A DNA stretch of 64,000 nt, from contig NC_092575.1 in NCBI RefSeq assembly GCF_037975245.1, positions 21,031,841 to 21,095,840 on the forward strand, in the 5' to 3' direction. The position numbers were made by a program, and so were the translations under genes. The notes beneath the pieces were generated by a model. The model was not told the DNA's origin, made no database searches, and saw only the letters and a list, made by a program, of their open reading frames with translations. Of the stretch, positions 1 to 12,140 are shown in pieces; position 1 is the first letter of the stretch, and every line of letters starts with the position of its first letter. The DNA comes from Apostichopus japonicus (lineage: Eukaryota > Echinodermata > Holothuroidea > Aspidochirotida > Stichopodidae).

Positions 1-2690
1 AATTTTTAATATATCGATCACACAAAGACTAGAATTTCATTTGAATAAGTATCAGCAAGGTTATACTTAGATTTCTAACATTACGGTGAATACGGGTACA
101 AAGTTACGTCATTGATTTTATTCAGGTGACAGGTTAGTATTTTCCAAGATAAGTAAAAATCAGAAGGTATACCGGTGATCAACTTGTACTTTCATTTAGA
201 ATCGTTAGGATATTTTTTTTACAGTATGATAACAATTTCCATATATAGGCTTACTAAAATAATTTCAAAGCAAAATTTGATAAGAGAATCAAAGAAGGAA
301 AAATGCTATACCGAACTATATTTGGCCGTTAGTCCGAACGACTGCAAAAGACTAGAACATTTTACAATGCTGTTAAATTTCATACCGTGTAAGTTAAAAC
401 AGCTCTCTATTAGCTGTCTCGTGACGTAACTCGCTATTCGCAGGGTTTATGCGCTTGTAACAGGAACTATCCTTATATTTCAAGTTTGCACATTGGCATC
501 AACGAACGACTCTCCGGCCATCTATAGTGAGGGACAGTATTATTCCTAGTGAGAACTTCTACATGGAAGGTCAAAAAATGGTGGTCATGAAGGGACACAC
601 CAATTGCAGATTGATTGTGTCATATAGGTATAACAGGTCAGAAACACGAAATTTGTCGAGTTGCAACGTGCAACGCATTAATTACTATCAGGAAGTCGAG
701 TCTGCGTAACATATCAACTCGACATTTTATCGCATTTTTTATGCGTTGTCGGGTTACGCGCAACGTCGTAACTCGATAATTTGACAATTTTTCATCAAGA
801 TGTAACATCAGCTCTTACTAACTAGTCAATCACACAACAAAATCAGAAGTTTTTAAGTAATACGTGCAACGCAGCAACACGACAATTTGCTAATTTGCGC
901 TAAGATATCATATTATCGTAATCATTGAGCTCGACAAGTTTTGCACTGTTTCCACTATACTTGTCAAGTCAAATGGAGAGTTGTTATGTCTTCAAGTTGC
1001 CTGGAAGTGTTCATGGAAGTCCTTTGAAATTCGGTCCCTTGACCTTGGAAAGGAGAGACGGGAGGGGGGTAGAAGCTCGACTCATTTGACTGCCCACTCC
1101 AGAATAAATGCATAAGTGAACCATGCCGTTACGTATCGACTATCGTATAGGCCCATATAAGTGATACTTTTCATTGTGTGCACATTAAAATCCAATGCAA
1201 TTTGTAACACCAACACTGTGGTTCAACATGCAGAGAAGCAGCGAAGGCCGATATTCCACGGTGTGCTTGATAACGGTCTGCCTTTACTTTTTTCCGTAAA
1301 TGATTCCTGTCATCTTTTTTTTTCATTATTCCCTTTTATTGCGACAAGTGTCATTGAAATTATTTTTTCATATTTTACTAATTATACCATATATAAGTTG
1401 CTTTTTCTTTCTTATATTATTTCCAAAATATTAAATTGCAATTCTTCCAAGTTGATATTTATATATGATTACACATTTAGTTGTTAACAATTCCGAAGGC
1501 TATACTTAGGGCCTAAGGCTTTTTAAAATATTGCTCTTATATAGGTTCGAGTAAACTATACTATACCTTTTGTAATAATGATATTACCTTGGTATATACT
1601 TGCGGTTAATGAATATTTGCCTTGTGTAGTCTCAAAAGCATGCGATTATACATGTTAACGTTACTCACGTCATGAGAAAGAAAGCGGAATCATTGAACGG
1701 TAGTTTTGATTTCAATCGGAAGAAGTTTTGAGTTTAAATTTTAAATGATCTCTTTTCCCTTATGTATATAGCACCTACTGCAGTATTTTAGTTTCTATGA
1801 GAGTCAATGTTCATCTCAGTTTAACAAAACACAAACTCTTCAAAACCAGTTGAATCAATAACTATAAAAGTATCGCTTGGAGGAACATAGTATTTTTAAC
1901 ATATTTTTTAGTATCCTTACGTTTCTGTGATGGTTAAAGTTCATTTGTGTTCTACATACGTCAAACTTTGAAAACTGGGCAGAAAAAAACAATTATGTAC
2001 CAACACGAGGCCAGTGTGGGATATCCGTCTAGTTTATTCGGTCCGTATAGTATACCGGTGATGCAGATAATCTATGAAATACGTTATATGAAATATGATC
2101 TATTCCATACATTTAGGTTGGTTAAGTCAGTCGTTTGGTTTGAGTTACCACAGAAAACCATGTGAATACGATCATTGTAAAAGTATACCCTGGATGAATT
2201 GCATAGGCTCACTTCATACTTGCAGACTCACTTTATAGTTTTTTAGCTTCCGTCAGGGTCAAAGTTCATTTGAGTTCTTCTGGATGTCAAAGTAAAGAAA
2301 CCATATGAACGCGATCATTCTGAAAGTGCAACTTGCAAGGTAGCCTACGATGCTTATTGAAATTATGTAAATATAGAGTTATTTATAGTATAATGTATTC
2401 CAGGCCTCTTCTGCTCACGTGACGAAAGCATTCACAATATGAAAACATTATATACACATGACGTCACTTGTGACGTGTGCGAAGCCAAGAGAACTGATTC
2501 GTCTTATATATTGGACGTCCTTGTGTGCCAGTTATCACAGTGCGTTATTTGGGGGTAAAATACACAGTAGGGCAGTTATACCACCCACGACACTTAGTGA
2601 AAAGGTTAATATTAAAATAACCATACATGTATCAACAATTTATACACAACCTTCATCTACAAAACGTATACATTTGACCGGTTTTGTTTA
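1..2690. other. AT-rich non-coding stretch
   Basis: No open frame here resembles a known protein and none has convincing splice sites. Around 650-893 there is a loose inverted pair: a GTCGAGTTGCAACG-like segment near 656 and its diverged reverse complement near 880. It could be an old small TIR element, but I cannot fix its ends. The rest is unremarkable A/T-rich DNA. Confidence 0.5.
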
Positions 2691-2884
<194 letters not shown>

Positions 2885-2931
2885 GCATGATGAAATGTTC
2901 CACGTGTTGGATAGAAGTAATAGTAGAAAAT

Positions 2932-4223
2932 ATAAGGACAACATGTAATGCCTTTACAACTTTCTCGAAAGTTCTAATCTTCTACCACTCCTGTACCTAC
3001 GTTACATTGACGAGATCTTTGTTAATTGGTCACATGGGGAACAGTATCTCGATGCGTTTGTAGATAACCTCAATCTATTCCACCCCACCATTGAATTCAC
3101 CATGCAGAAATCCAAATCGTATTTTGCCTTTCTGGACACTAGGCTGGTCATTCTGTGTAACGGTCGGATTAACACGTCTGTATATTCTAAACCAACAGAC
3201 CGTTACAAATATCTCGACTTTCATCGTTTTCACCCAATTCATATTAAAGAGTCCATTGTCTTTAGCTAAATGCTTCGCTACAATCGCATCTGTTCTGACC
3301 CCTTACAATTTCGTAGTCAATCAACTCTAATAGTAGGTCACTTTCTTGATTGCAATTATCCCTACACATTATTGAAGAGAACCCTTAACAAGATCTGAAG
3401 AATTTCCAGTGAGAAATTGCTTCAAAATTAATGTGGGGAGGTGAAAGAGAATCGTATTCCCTTTGTCCTTACGGCGAGCGATAAGGTCGATCCATTCATT
3501 AGGCTGGTCAAAAATGAATGGAACACGTTGAACTTGGGAGACGATATGGGTGATATTTTTATTAACCCCCCTGTAGTTGCTATAGAAGACAACCTTCCAG
3601 CCAACGCAACATCCTTGTTAGGAGTTGTTTACCCTCCACCGGTACTTCCCAACCCAAGGGGAAATATTAAATGTGGTAAACCCCGGTGTAAGGTCTGTCA
3701 TCACATGATCACGGACCCTGACATTCAGCTCTCTCCTTCAGGGGTGTGTTTACATCCAGGTCCAATCAGTTGTGACACTCCCTTTGTGATATATCTTATC
3801 ACTTGTGTTCTCTGTCCTGACAAACCTCAACTCCTTTTCGTGAACGACTTAATTATCACAAAAGCACAATCAGACTCAACACAACCAGTTTTCCAGTGGC
3901 AGAACATTTTAATCTTCCACAACACAATATCGGCTGTCTTAAGTTTGCCATAATCCTGGCTAATCTGTCTGACCATAATAAAAGAAGCTTGTAGGAAGTC
4001 GAATTGATCCTTAAAGTGCGTTCACAATGTCATGGTCTCAATAGGTATATGGCTTTTCTTTCCGGGTTCAAGCACTTTGAGCAGTCTTACGGTCGACTGA
4101 CGTGATTTCAATCATTTTTTTTACACCTGACGAAGGACCAGGGTGTCCGAAAATTTGTGTAGCGTGTAGTTATATCTATTTTTAATATTATGTTTGATTA
4201 AAGGCATTACATGTTGTCCTTAT
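2932..4223 (+). mobile_element. Decayed Penelope-like element (RT C-terminus plus GIY-YIG region)
   Basis: From about 3020, frame-broken translation gives the end of a Penelope-type reverse transcriptase: FLDTRLVI, then VYSKPTDRYKYLDFH and HPIHIKESI. This is followed by the usual linker (ALRYNRICSDPLQF in a shifted frame). At 3441-3953 an open frame carries a Cys-rich segment (CGKPRCKVCHHM) and FVIYLITC, the start of a GIY-YIG endonuclease. A shifted frame continues with RLNYHKSTIRLN and FPVAEHFNLPQHNIGC. At least three frame changes show it is dead. The element is bounded by a 25-bp inverted repeat (about 2932-2956 and 4199-4223), consistent with inverted Penelope terminal repeats. The N-terminal RT half is missing, so this is a 5'-truncated copy. 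Confidence 0.8.
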
Positions 4224-4410
4224 CCTTATTTTATCCTTATGTTATCCTTATGTTATCCTTATACATATATATATATTTATATATATAAATATATATATAT
4301 ATATATTTCTTTATATATATATATGTGTGTATATAAACATATATAATATAGTATTCCTATATAATGTTACTTACAGCATATATATATATATATGTATATG
4401 CATATGTATA
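4221..4410. repeat. TTATCC(TTATG) short repeats followed by AT microsatellite
   Basis: Three to four copies of an 11-base TTATCCTTATG-type unit (about 4218-4262) run into (AT)n with ATGTGTGT and ATGC interruptions. It sits directly after the right end of the Penelope-like element, so it may have grown from that element's tail. Confidence 0.8.
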
Positions 4411-5032
4411 TATGTTAACCTGAAAAACTCAAAACTAAATGACAAATTGCATGGTATTTTAAATTAACTCCTTAACGAGTGTCCGTGCATGGACACTGAA
4501 TAAAGGAGTGAAATTTCACTCTTAGCGTAGAGTTGTTTCACGCAGACGATACTTGAACCCGCAGGATAATTTCCACTCTCGTTAGAGCCAAGTTTGCAGA
4601 ATTTCACACTAAGAAAGCGGTGAAATTCATCTTGACAGTCCGGAAGAATAAATTTCCACCGTAGTTTAATCTTAGTTATATCAAATCGCTCTTGAAAATA
4701 TATACTTCATCAAAACTCTCACACGCATGTCAATATTTCTGTGTTTTCCGTGAATTATTAAAAGGATTGTCTGGTGGCACAAAGAAGTTAGCTTAAAAAA
4801 TAGTAAATAATTTTCCAAACATGTTGTCAAAGTATGAGAACGCTAATGTTGCGTTTGACAGAGAAACGATTTTTTAATCGTTATGGATAGACATTTCAAA
4901 TATGATTTGAACAGTACAATACGTGACGTCAGCTCTGCCATAGCAGATTGCGTCATAACCCACCCTCCGCACAGTACCTATACGGTAATCACAACAAAAA
5001 CAGCGTTTGTATACAGATAAATTTCTTCCTTA
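4411..5032. other. Non-coding, no recognised content
   Basis: About 620 bases without a plausible exon, RNA gene or repeat that I recognise. Confidence 0.5.
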
Positions 5033-5540
5033 ATTTCCGGTGAAATTTCTTTAAAATTAGATATGTTTTCAAAAACTCCTTAAGCCGCCATGTACTTGAT
5101 CGGTGGTTCCGTGGTCTTTGTGTAACACAAGGTAAATTTTAACAGCAGACTCCGAGTTGTTCAGGCTATACATCGCGCTATCCAGCTCCAACGCGAAAAA
5201 TGTTCTCATGTAGGCTATACTCAAACGTTGACAATCGGACAGTTCTGCGAAGCCTAAGCTTCTCATTGCTACATTCTGCTCTGACAACAATTCGATCAAT
5301 TTCTTCAATAATTTCCGGTGAAATTTCTTATAAATTAGATATGATTTAAAAAACTTCTTAAGCCGCAATATATGTAGTAGATCGGTGGTTTCGTGGTCTT
5401 TGTGAAACACAAGATAAGTTTTAACAGCAGGCTCTTCGTTGTTTACACATCGCGGTATCCAGCTCCAGCGCGAAGAATGTTCGCGTGTATAGGCTACCCT
5501 AACGTTTACAATCGGACAGTTCTGCGATGACATCGATTCG
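5033..5540. repeat. Tandem duplication, two diverged copies of about 276 bp
   Basis: Copy 1 (about 5033-5258) and copy 2 (about 5309-5540) both start AATTTCCGGTGAAATTTCTT and share GATCGGTGGT, CGTGGTCTTTGTG, TATCCAGCTCCA and CAATCGGACAGTTCTGCGA in the same order, with small indels. The minus-strand open frame of 161 codons is a by-product of the duplicated sequence; it resembles no protein I know. Confidence 0.85.
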
Positions 5541-6160
5541 GCGCCAAGTTTCATCTTTCGGTTTAACGAATACTTTACAAGTTTCCTTTTACTGTTAATT
5601 TGATCCGTGAATTTTATTTCAGCGATTTCGAAGAACAGTTAATGAACTGTGGTTTGAGTGTGAGTGTACTATGTGTAACGCTATACAAGTACACCAACTG
5701 AGCATCGTAGTAAATACGTTCGCGAGTATGTACGTTATATATATGAGGCAATCCAATGTGCTTACACGTGAGTTTGTTTGCTGCGGAATTGGGAGTGCTA
5801 ACTTCAAGTCGCCTGTTTTGCCTATCTGCAACCACTACGTCAATCACCATATTGAAGCGTTCGAACAAACGGTACTTTTGGTGAGAAACTGGTGAATTTG
5901 AAAACCAGATTTCTACAAGAAGGAAACGTCGAATGGGGACAATTTTTACATGGTTAGAAAGAGAAAAATAATAACTACAAAGACAATGTATCAAAATCTT
6001 CTACCAGACAATTCCTTTAATTCCGTCTGTCATACGTGCAAGGACAGCAGTGTTCGAAAGCCCTTTAATTTTATCTTTTGTCTTAACAATATTACATATT
6101 CATAATTTATTTCACTATAAAAAAATAAAAAATAAAATACATATTCATAATTTATTTCAT
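5541..6160. other. Non-coding, no recognised content
   Basis: Short overlapping open frames on both strands without domain or splice support. A 27-base CATATTCATAATTTATTTCA-type segment is repeated at about 6095 and 6139. Confidence 0.45.
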
Positions 6161-6163
6161 TAT

Positions 6164-6485
<322 letters not shown>

Positions 6486-7190
6486 GTGATCTTCCCGCAA
6501 GCAGGAACTCGCGAAAGAAGCCATGGAGGCTTATAGACTCGCAAGCTGACCGAAGCCAATCTCTCGGCACACATCCATTTAACGTCCATTTAACGTATGT
6601 AATACATCTTAGCGCTAATTGCAAGTCTGGAAGAGTAATATTATAAAGCGCTAACAAGCATAGTTACAATGACACTATTATATACACTATTATATATACA
6701 TATACTAGAGAAAAAGCCTGATTAAAAAGAGACGTCTTCAATCTGTACATGTTTCAACTCAATGCATTATACAATGGTGCGTATACTCTCGTAGAGTAAA
6801 CTGGTAAAACTGGTAAATTTGTGACTGGTGATCATTTTATGAAATCACCAATTCCGTATTGTATATTTAGAAAAAGTATGTCCCTATATGATTATATAAT
6901 ACAAAAAGACCATTTGGGCTGATGTTATAAGTAATTCCCCAAACGTGTGCACAACGGGTTATATACCGTGTTTACGACACGGTTCGGTTCTCAGTGTACG
7001 TGATAATTTCGCCCACTGTATCAGTTTGACTCATACCATGTATAGCCTTATTACACGTGTAAATAACCTTACATACGTGGGTGGGTGTCAAGGGTACCCA
7101 CCCACCCCACCCCCACACTTTCACTGAGTTGTTTTCCACTGATTTTCCATTGATTCAGTTTCCTCTAAACGGAGGCAATACCTACAATCT
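6486..7190. other. Non-coding, no recognised content
   Basis: A gene-free stretch of about 700 bases. A CCCACCC-rich patch at 7080-7120 is the only compositional feature. Confidence 0.45.
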
Positions 7191-7191
7191 A

Positions 7192-7582
7192 TACGCACGG
7201 GTATGGCAAGCCATATGGGACAAACACCGTATAATATATCCTTGTGTTAATACGAATATATTATACGCGTATTAATTCGAATATAAACGCGTATTAAATC
7301 AGACAATAACGGGCATGTCTTATAGCTTTCACAAACGAGTTTCGAGAGTTATCACATTGTAGCCTCGCCAGTGCAATACATGAGAGATTGCAAAATTAGT
7401 CTCTATTTACGTACACCCAGGCCAAACGAACTTGATCTAGACAACAGCGCATGGTTTAATACGCATATACGCATTTGCATATCTATTCGAATTAATACGT
7501 GTCTATATTCAAATAAATACGCGCGGATTTATACTATGCGGTGTAAGTTGTCCCTCGTGGCTTGCCAAACACGGGTGTTGGA
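7192..7582. mobile_element. TIR element (non-autonomous DNA transposon), about 390 bp
   Basis: The left end reads TGGCAAGCCATATGGGACAA (7204-7223). The reverse complement of the right end (about 7551-7570) reads TGGCAAGCCACGAGGGACAA, a 17/20 match. Inside, subterminal segments are also mirror related (AATACGAATAT, CGCGTATTA, ATTCGAATTAATACG). There is no transposase. The same end sequence, with TGG then GCCATACGGGACAA, recurs at 48.97-49.76 kb, so this is a family. The exact boundaries and target duplication are unclear because CACGGGT-like sequence occurs outside both ends. Confidence 0.7.
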
Positions 7583-7917
7583 AAAGCGCATCTGCATTCC
7601 CATGCTTACTCCCTGCCGGGCGGTGAGGCTGAATTTCGTAGTTTTAAGTGCCCAGCATTTCAAGCCATCTGGCAAAAATAATTAAGCAACCACCTCAAAG
7701 CACCATGGTCCGGCACCGTACATGCATGGAGGTCTGTTTTATCTCCATGGTACATGTAATGATGAAAGTTTTTAATTGATGCAACTATAGCGTACAACTC
7801 TTGTCTTGTTATACGCAATACCTTCGTTCAGCCTTGTATCAGGCTGCACTGTTTACTAATATACGCAATTACTCTTTCTTCTCCTCCTTGGATTTTTGCG
7901 AGAGAACACTATAGCTT

Positions 7918-9400
7918 TTAATTGCTTGCATCTGTGTCAAGAATATACTTATCACTGGGGGTGGGGAAAGCTAATTTAGGAGTAGAGGTTATGGCTACCT
8001 TCAGGGCATTAAATGCTTCTTTGCATCCCTCATTCCACAGAAATCGTTTCCCCTTTTCTGTCAAACGATGTAAAGGACGTGCAATAAAGAGTGAGGTTTC
8101 TAACAAACTTCCTGTAATAAGAACATAAACCTATAAATCCTCTCACGTCACGAAAATAATATTGCCCTTAGCCAATTTCTAACAGAAGCCTCCTTTGACG
8201 GATCAGTCGAAACTCCATCCTTGCTAACTACGTGTCCAAGAAACCCAACTTTTTGTTTGAAAATAAAACACTTCTTGAGGCGACAATTTTAATCCTGCTA
8301 ATCTGAACCGCATGAAAACGTCATCTATAATTATGGCAGAATTGTGCACCTCACATTTTTTTCCCAGAAATAAATACATCGTCTAGATAAACCGCTGCAA
8401 TCCAGACAACATTTCTCTATCAATCTTTCAAAGGTGCAGCTGGTGCATTTGCAATGCCCGTAAGACATGAAACACAAAATAAAGATAGCCTTCTGTGCAT
8501 GGGTGATAAAAACGGTCTTTTCCATTTTGTCCATCGTCCATGTCAACATGCCAGTGTCATCCACTCGCCACTGGTCGAGGGTCGAAAACCAAGTGGTGCC
8601 ATCAACTTTAGGGAACGGGTATAGCTATTATCTTTAGTGATATTATCGTTAAGTCTACGAAAATCTACACAAAATCGAGTATATCCATCTGTCTTATGAA
8701 CTAATACACATGGAGATCCCCATGAGCTAGATGAAGGTTCTATCCAGGCCCCGTCTTAACATGTCTGAAACCTCGCTTGCCACATCCTCTCTTTAATTCA
8801 GAGGCAGTTTCCTATAGCATGTCGTTTAATAGGTGGCACCACTTTAGTTGGAATATTGTGTTTGACAATATTACTCCTTCCTAAATCCTCCTTATACATT
8901 TTGCAAAAATATCCTCAGGTTGCTACAGAAACCTCCTAACTGAAGCATTTTGATTTTCATCATGTGTTCCTTCCAAAGAGTTGTACAACCCTAAAATGTG
9001 CTGTAGTAAGTCTATGACTCCCCCATCCTCATTGGAAGGGTCACCCACACCCCTTGTTTTAAATTCCTCTACAGGCACATGACCGCCGTAACTCTTTCAT
9101 CACCGTGAACGGCACTGAATCTACATTAATCATACGGATTAGTACCACGTGACTTTCACGAAACTTTCACGAGGCTCTACAATAAGCTCTGCTCCGTCCA
9201 TTTTATTGGCAAGTTCACCTGGTACTAAACTTTCCTGGCCTGGACTTATACCGCAGATCGTTTCAGCAGCCATGATTATACTCACTAGTACGTTAAAGGG
9301 GCATGCAATATCTCGTTGCCGAAACATTGTCGGCACCATAATATTCCAGATTTGTATCTGACCAAAGCCTAATTGGCACTTGCATTTCGCAGACATATAG
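7918..9400 (-). pseudogene. Ty3/gypsy retrotransposon pol relic
   Basis: Read right to left. 9396-9139 gives the spacer before gypsy RT (ISPGQESLVPGEL, GAELIVEP). About 8732-8645 gives the RT entry motif [19 protein letters not shown] followed by CVDFRRLN. 8389-8378 gives the catalytic YLDD in the context AVYLDDVFISG. 8106-7918 gives the end of RT and the start of RNase H (ARPLHRLTEKGKRFLW, ILDTDASN). The frame changes several times and stops intervene, so it is not functional. I saw no LTRs, integrase or gag, and the 3' side is cut near 7918. It could continue beyond 9400 in a degraded form. Confidence 0.85.
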
Positions 9401-9849
9401 CAACCCCGAACCTTGGTTCGCTATAAAGCCTATATAGGTTTATTTAACAGTTTGAGAATTACTCACATGATAGCGTGCTACCATCCAAGCCGCCGTCACT
9501 TTAGGGACGCACTCCTCTACCACCACGATCCAATTCTGGGATTTACACAAAAACATCCCCATTTTGAATCTCACTTTTAGTCTTGTTAAGACTCTAGCAT
9601 GAACAGCCTATAGTGTACCTATCTTTTTTCACAAAGCTTTTTTTCCAGTATCTATTTGCTGTACTGCCAAGAGAGCGCCCCGGCTACGCTTTCGATTGAT
9701 ACGTATGGACAGATCCTCGGGCATGTAAAAGACAGTGGGCAAGCACCTTCGCGATAGGCATAAACGGACTCTGAGGCATGTATGCACGCGAGGAAAAGAG
9801 TATTACAAACTACTTGGCCAAGACTACTTGAATGGTTGTGTCCTGTTGA

Positions 9850-10234
9850 CAGTGGCGGAGCGTCCATACAGTTAGGGGGTGGATGCCCCCCCCCTCCCCT
9901 GACGGACTCAAATGGACTGCTGGCGCCCTTTTCAGCTTTTTACCACTTTTTACTTATTCGCGATTATTTACTTTTTTTATCGCGCTCTCATCTACCTATT
10001 GACATTTGTCACATTTCGTTGGCGATGACACCTATATAATTTTATTCTTCGTTTATCTGCAAATTAGCAAGGCCAGGAAAGGGTCATTTCCGGCGATCTA
10101 GGAAGTATCTATACTCAAAAAATTTTTGTACGCTCTTCGCCAACCTGTGGTGGCGCTCCGCTTAGGTAGTGTCGAAAGCGTCCCTATACAGACCATTCTC
10201 GCCCCCTTGACCAATACCCCTAGCTCCGCCACTG
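9850..10234. mobile_element. hAT-type MITE, 385 bp
   Basis: The 12-bp terminal inverted repeat CAGTGGCGGAGC is perfect at both ends (9850-9861; reverse complement at 10223-10234). Flanks are CCTGTTGA (9842-9849) and CTTGTTGA (10235-10242), an 8-bp target duplication with one mismatch, as hAT transposases make. It has no coding capacity. An internal block at about 10064-10175 also occurs at 25.85-25.95 kb (reversed) and 63.08-63.17 kb. Confidence 0.88.
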
Positions 10235-10242
10235 CTTGTTGA

Positions 10243-11620
10243 GCCCTGAATCTCTTTATTACATGCAAAGAATATAACACATAGATAGACGAGTAAAGAA
10301 CGAGCGCTGAGTAGGTTTCGTAATCTATTACTACAATCAGCCATGGTATAGACAAAACATTGGAACGAAGCCCTCAATAATGAAAAGAAAAAACATGCAC
10401 TTAAACGAAAATGGTCACAAACGAGGTCTCAATACCGAAGTAGAGTCCTATAACGATACGTACAAAAGTGTACCATAAAAGACGGACACAAAACCGATAT
10501 ACAAATACGACCACAATGGTCAGAGCCAGGGCTACTACCGAACCGAACGATTCAGAACGGGAGCGAAGACTGATTCTGAAGTCTCGAGATCTGAATCAGC
10601 TGAGCTGGCGAGCAGACGTCACGTGACCTAAAAATACTAACGTCACTGTCCAAATGGAAAGCATATGTGGCTAAAAACAGTGACATGTAGCTTAGAGAAA
10701 AAGAGGGCGACATATACGATGACCAAGGACATCACAGTAAAAAAATCACTGTGTAATAGTTTTAATACATAAATTAATTTTCTCATTGCTTCAAAATTCA
10801 CTTGCAAGAAAAAAAAAGATTATTATATATGACAGTGTAATTTTCATTTACAGGCAATGACGTCCGTCGCATAATCATGTGCAGGTGGTTGAGACTTTTG
10901 CTGACTTTCGTGCGAAACAAAATCGATGTTACTTACTGCTTAATAATAAATATACACATATACATGAATTTAGATGTATTTTAGTGCTTCATATTAAGAT
11001 GACAAACATGCACTCCAATTTTAGCAGTCTGAGCAATAATCATGTTTTCCCTTTATTTTACTTAAAACCTAGAAGGATATGAAATATGAAACACAGCAAA
11101 TACAGCATCAAAGTAATTGATATGAAATATAAAGTGAAGTCTATACGCACACTTGACGGATCACGAACAGGCGCACAAAACCTCTTAAAAGTACAGTACA
11201 CCAATATATAAACTCTTAAAAGATTGATCAGTTGGAAGTAGCATTCAGCAAGAAAGCACGCACACACATGCGCAATCTAACTATCCATGCACGATCTTCT
11301 TGCTTAGCAACGGTTGAGTTGAGTCTCATCTTAATCAGTCCGGCATTGTCTTTCGCTCTTAAATAGTTAGTTACCACAACTTTATATAAACTTTTAAGAT
11401 CATCAATACACCCAATAGTTTTCGTTCGTTAATTTAATAAGTTTACAAACTTTCTCTTCCGTATCATTTGAGTCTGTGGGCACATGAACTATGATTCATT
11501 TATTATGTACAGTCTTGATGCTCCCTAGAGATGCATTCTGGGTCTGGTTGGCTCCTGGCACGTGATTCGTTTCCCCTTCTGTGGTGCACTTCATTGCGAT
11601 CGCTTCTCCAAACATTATTG
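10243..11620. other. Non-coding, no recognised content
   Basis: No exon, RNA gene or clear repeat seen. Open frames here are shorter than 70 codons and lack domain signals. Confidence 0.45.
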
Positions 11621-11639
11621 TAGATGCAAGTGATCCATT

Positions 11640-11955
11640 CCTAAGTTTTCGTAACATCTGGACATGTGATCCATTTTCGAACACTATAAGTTTGTGTGAC
11701 ATCTGGACATGCGATCCATTCTCTAACATTATAAGTTTGTGTGACATCTGGACATGTGATCCATTCTCTAACATTATAAGTTTGTGTGACATCTGGACAT
11801 GTGATTCATTTTCTCACAATATACGTTTGTGCGACATCTGGACATGTGATCCATTTTCTAACATTATAAGCTTGTGTGACATCTGGACATGTGATTCATT
11901 TTCTAACACTATAAGTTTGTGTGACATCTGGACATATGGTCCATTATATATCAAG
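11640..11955. repeat. 45-bp minisatellite, about 6.7 copies
   Basis: Units start at 11654, 11699, 11744, 11789, 11834, 11879 and 11924, each beginning ACATCTGGACATGTGATCC. The period of exactly 45 is divisible by three, so both strands stay open: a 15-residue repeat around IWTCDPFSN on plus and SHKLIMLENGSHVQM on minus. There is no promoter or domain evidence that either is translated. It lies about 190 bases beyond the 3' end of the GPCR reading frame. Confidence 0.93.
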
Positions 11956-12140
11956 TCTACATAATTATGCATGTCTCTCAGTGGGTTCTGCAACAACCTT
12001 GTTGCGATCAATTTCTAACTCTGGATGACATCCCTGATAATTATAATGTACTCCATTCAGTTCAAGTCTAAATGTGATGGTTCTACAACACTACTACGGC
12101 AGCTCCTGCATGCAAACGTTAGTGTAGTGATCTATCATTC

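Noticed and set aside
5069-5554. 161-codon minus-strand open frame with internally repeated peptide
   Set aside because: The peptide repeat simply reflects the 276-bp DNA duplication; no start context, domain or splice support.
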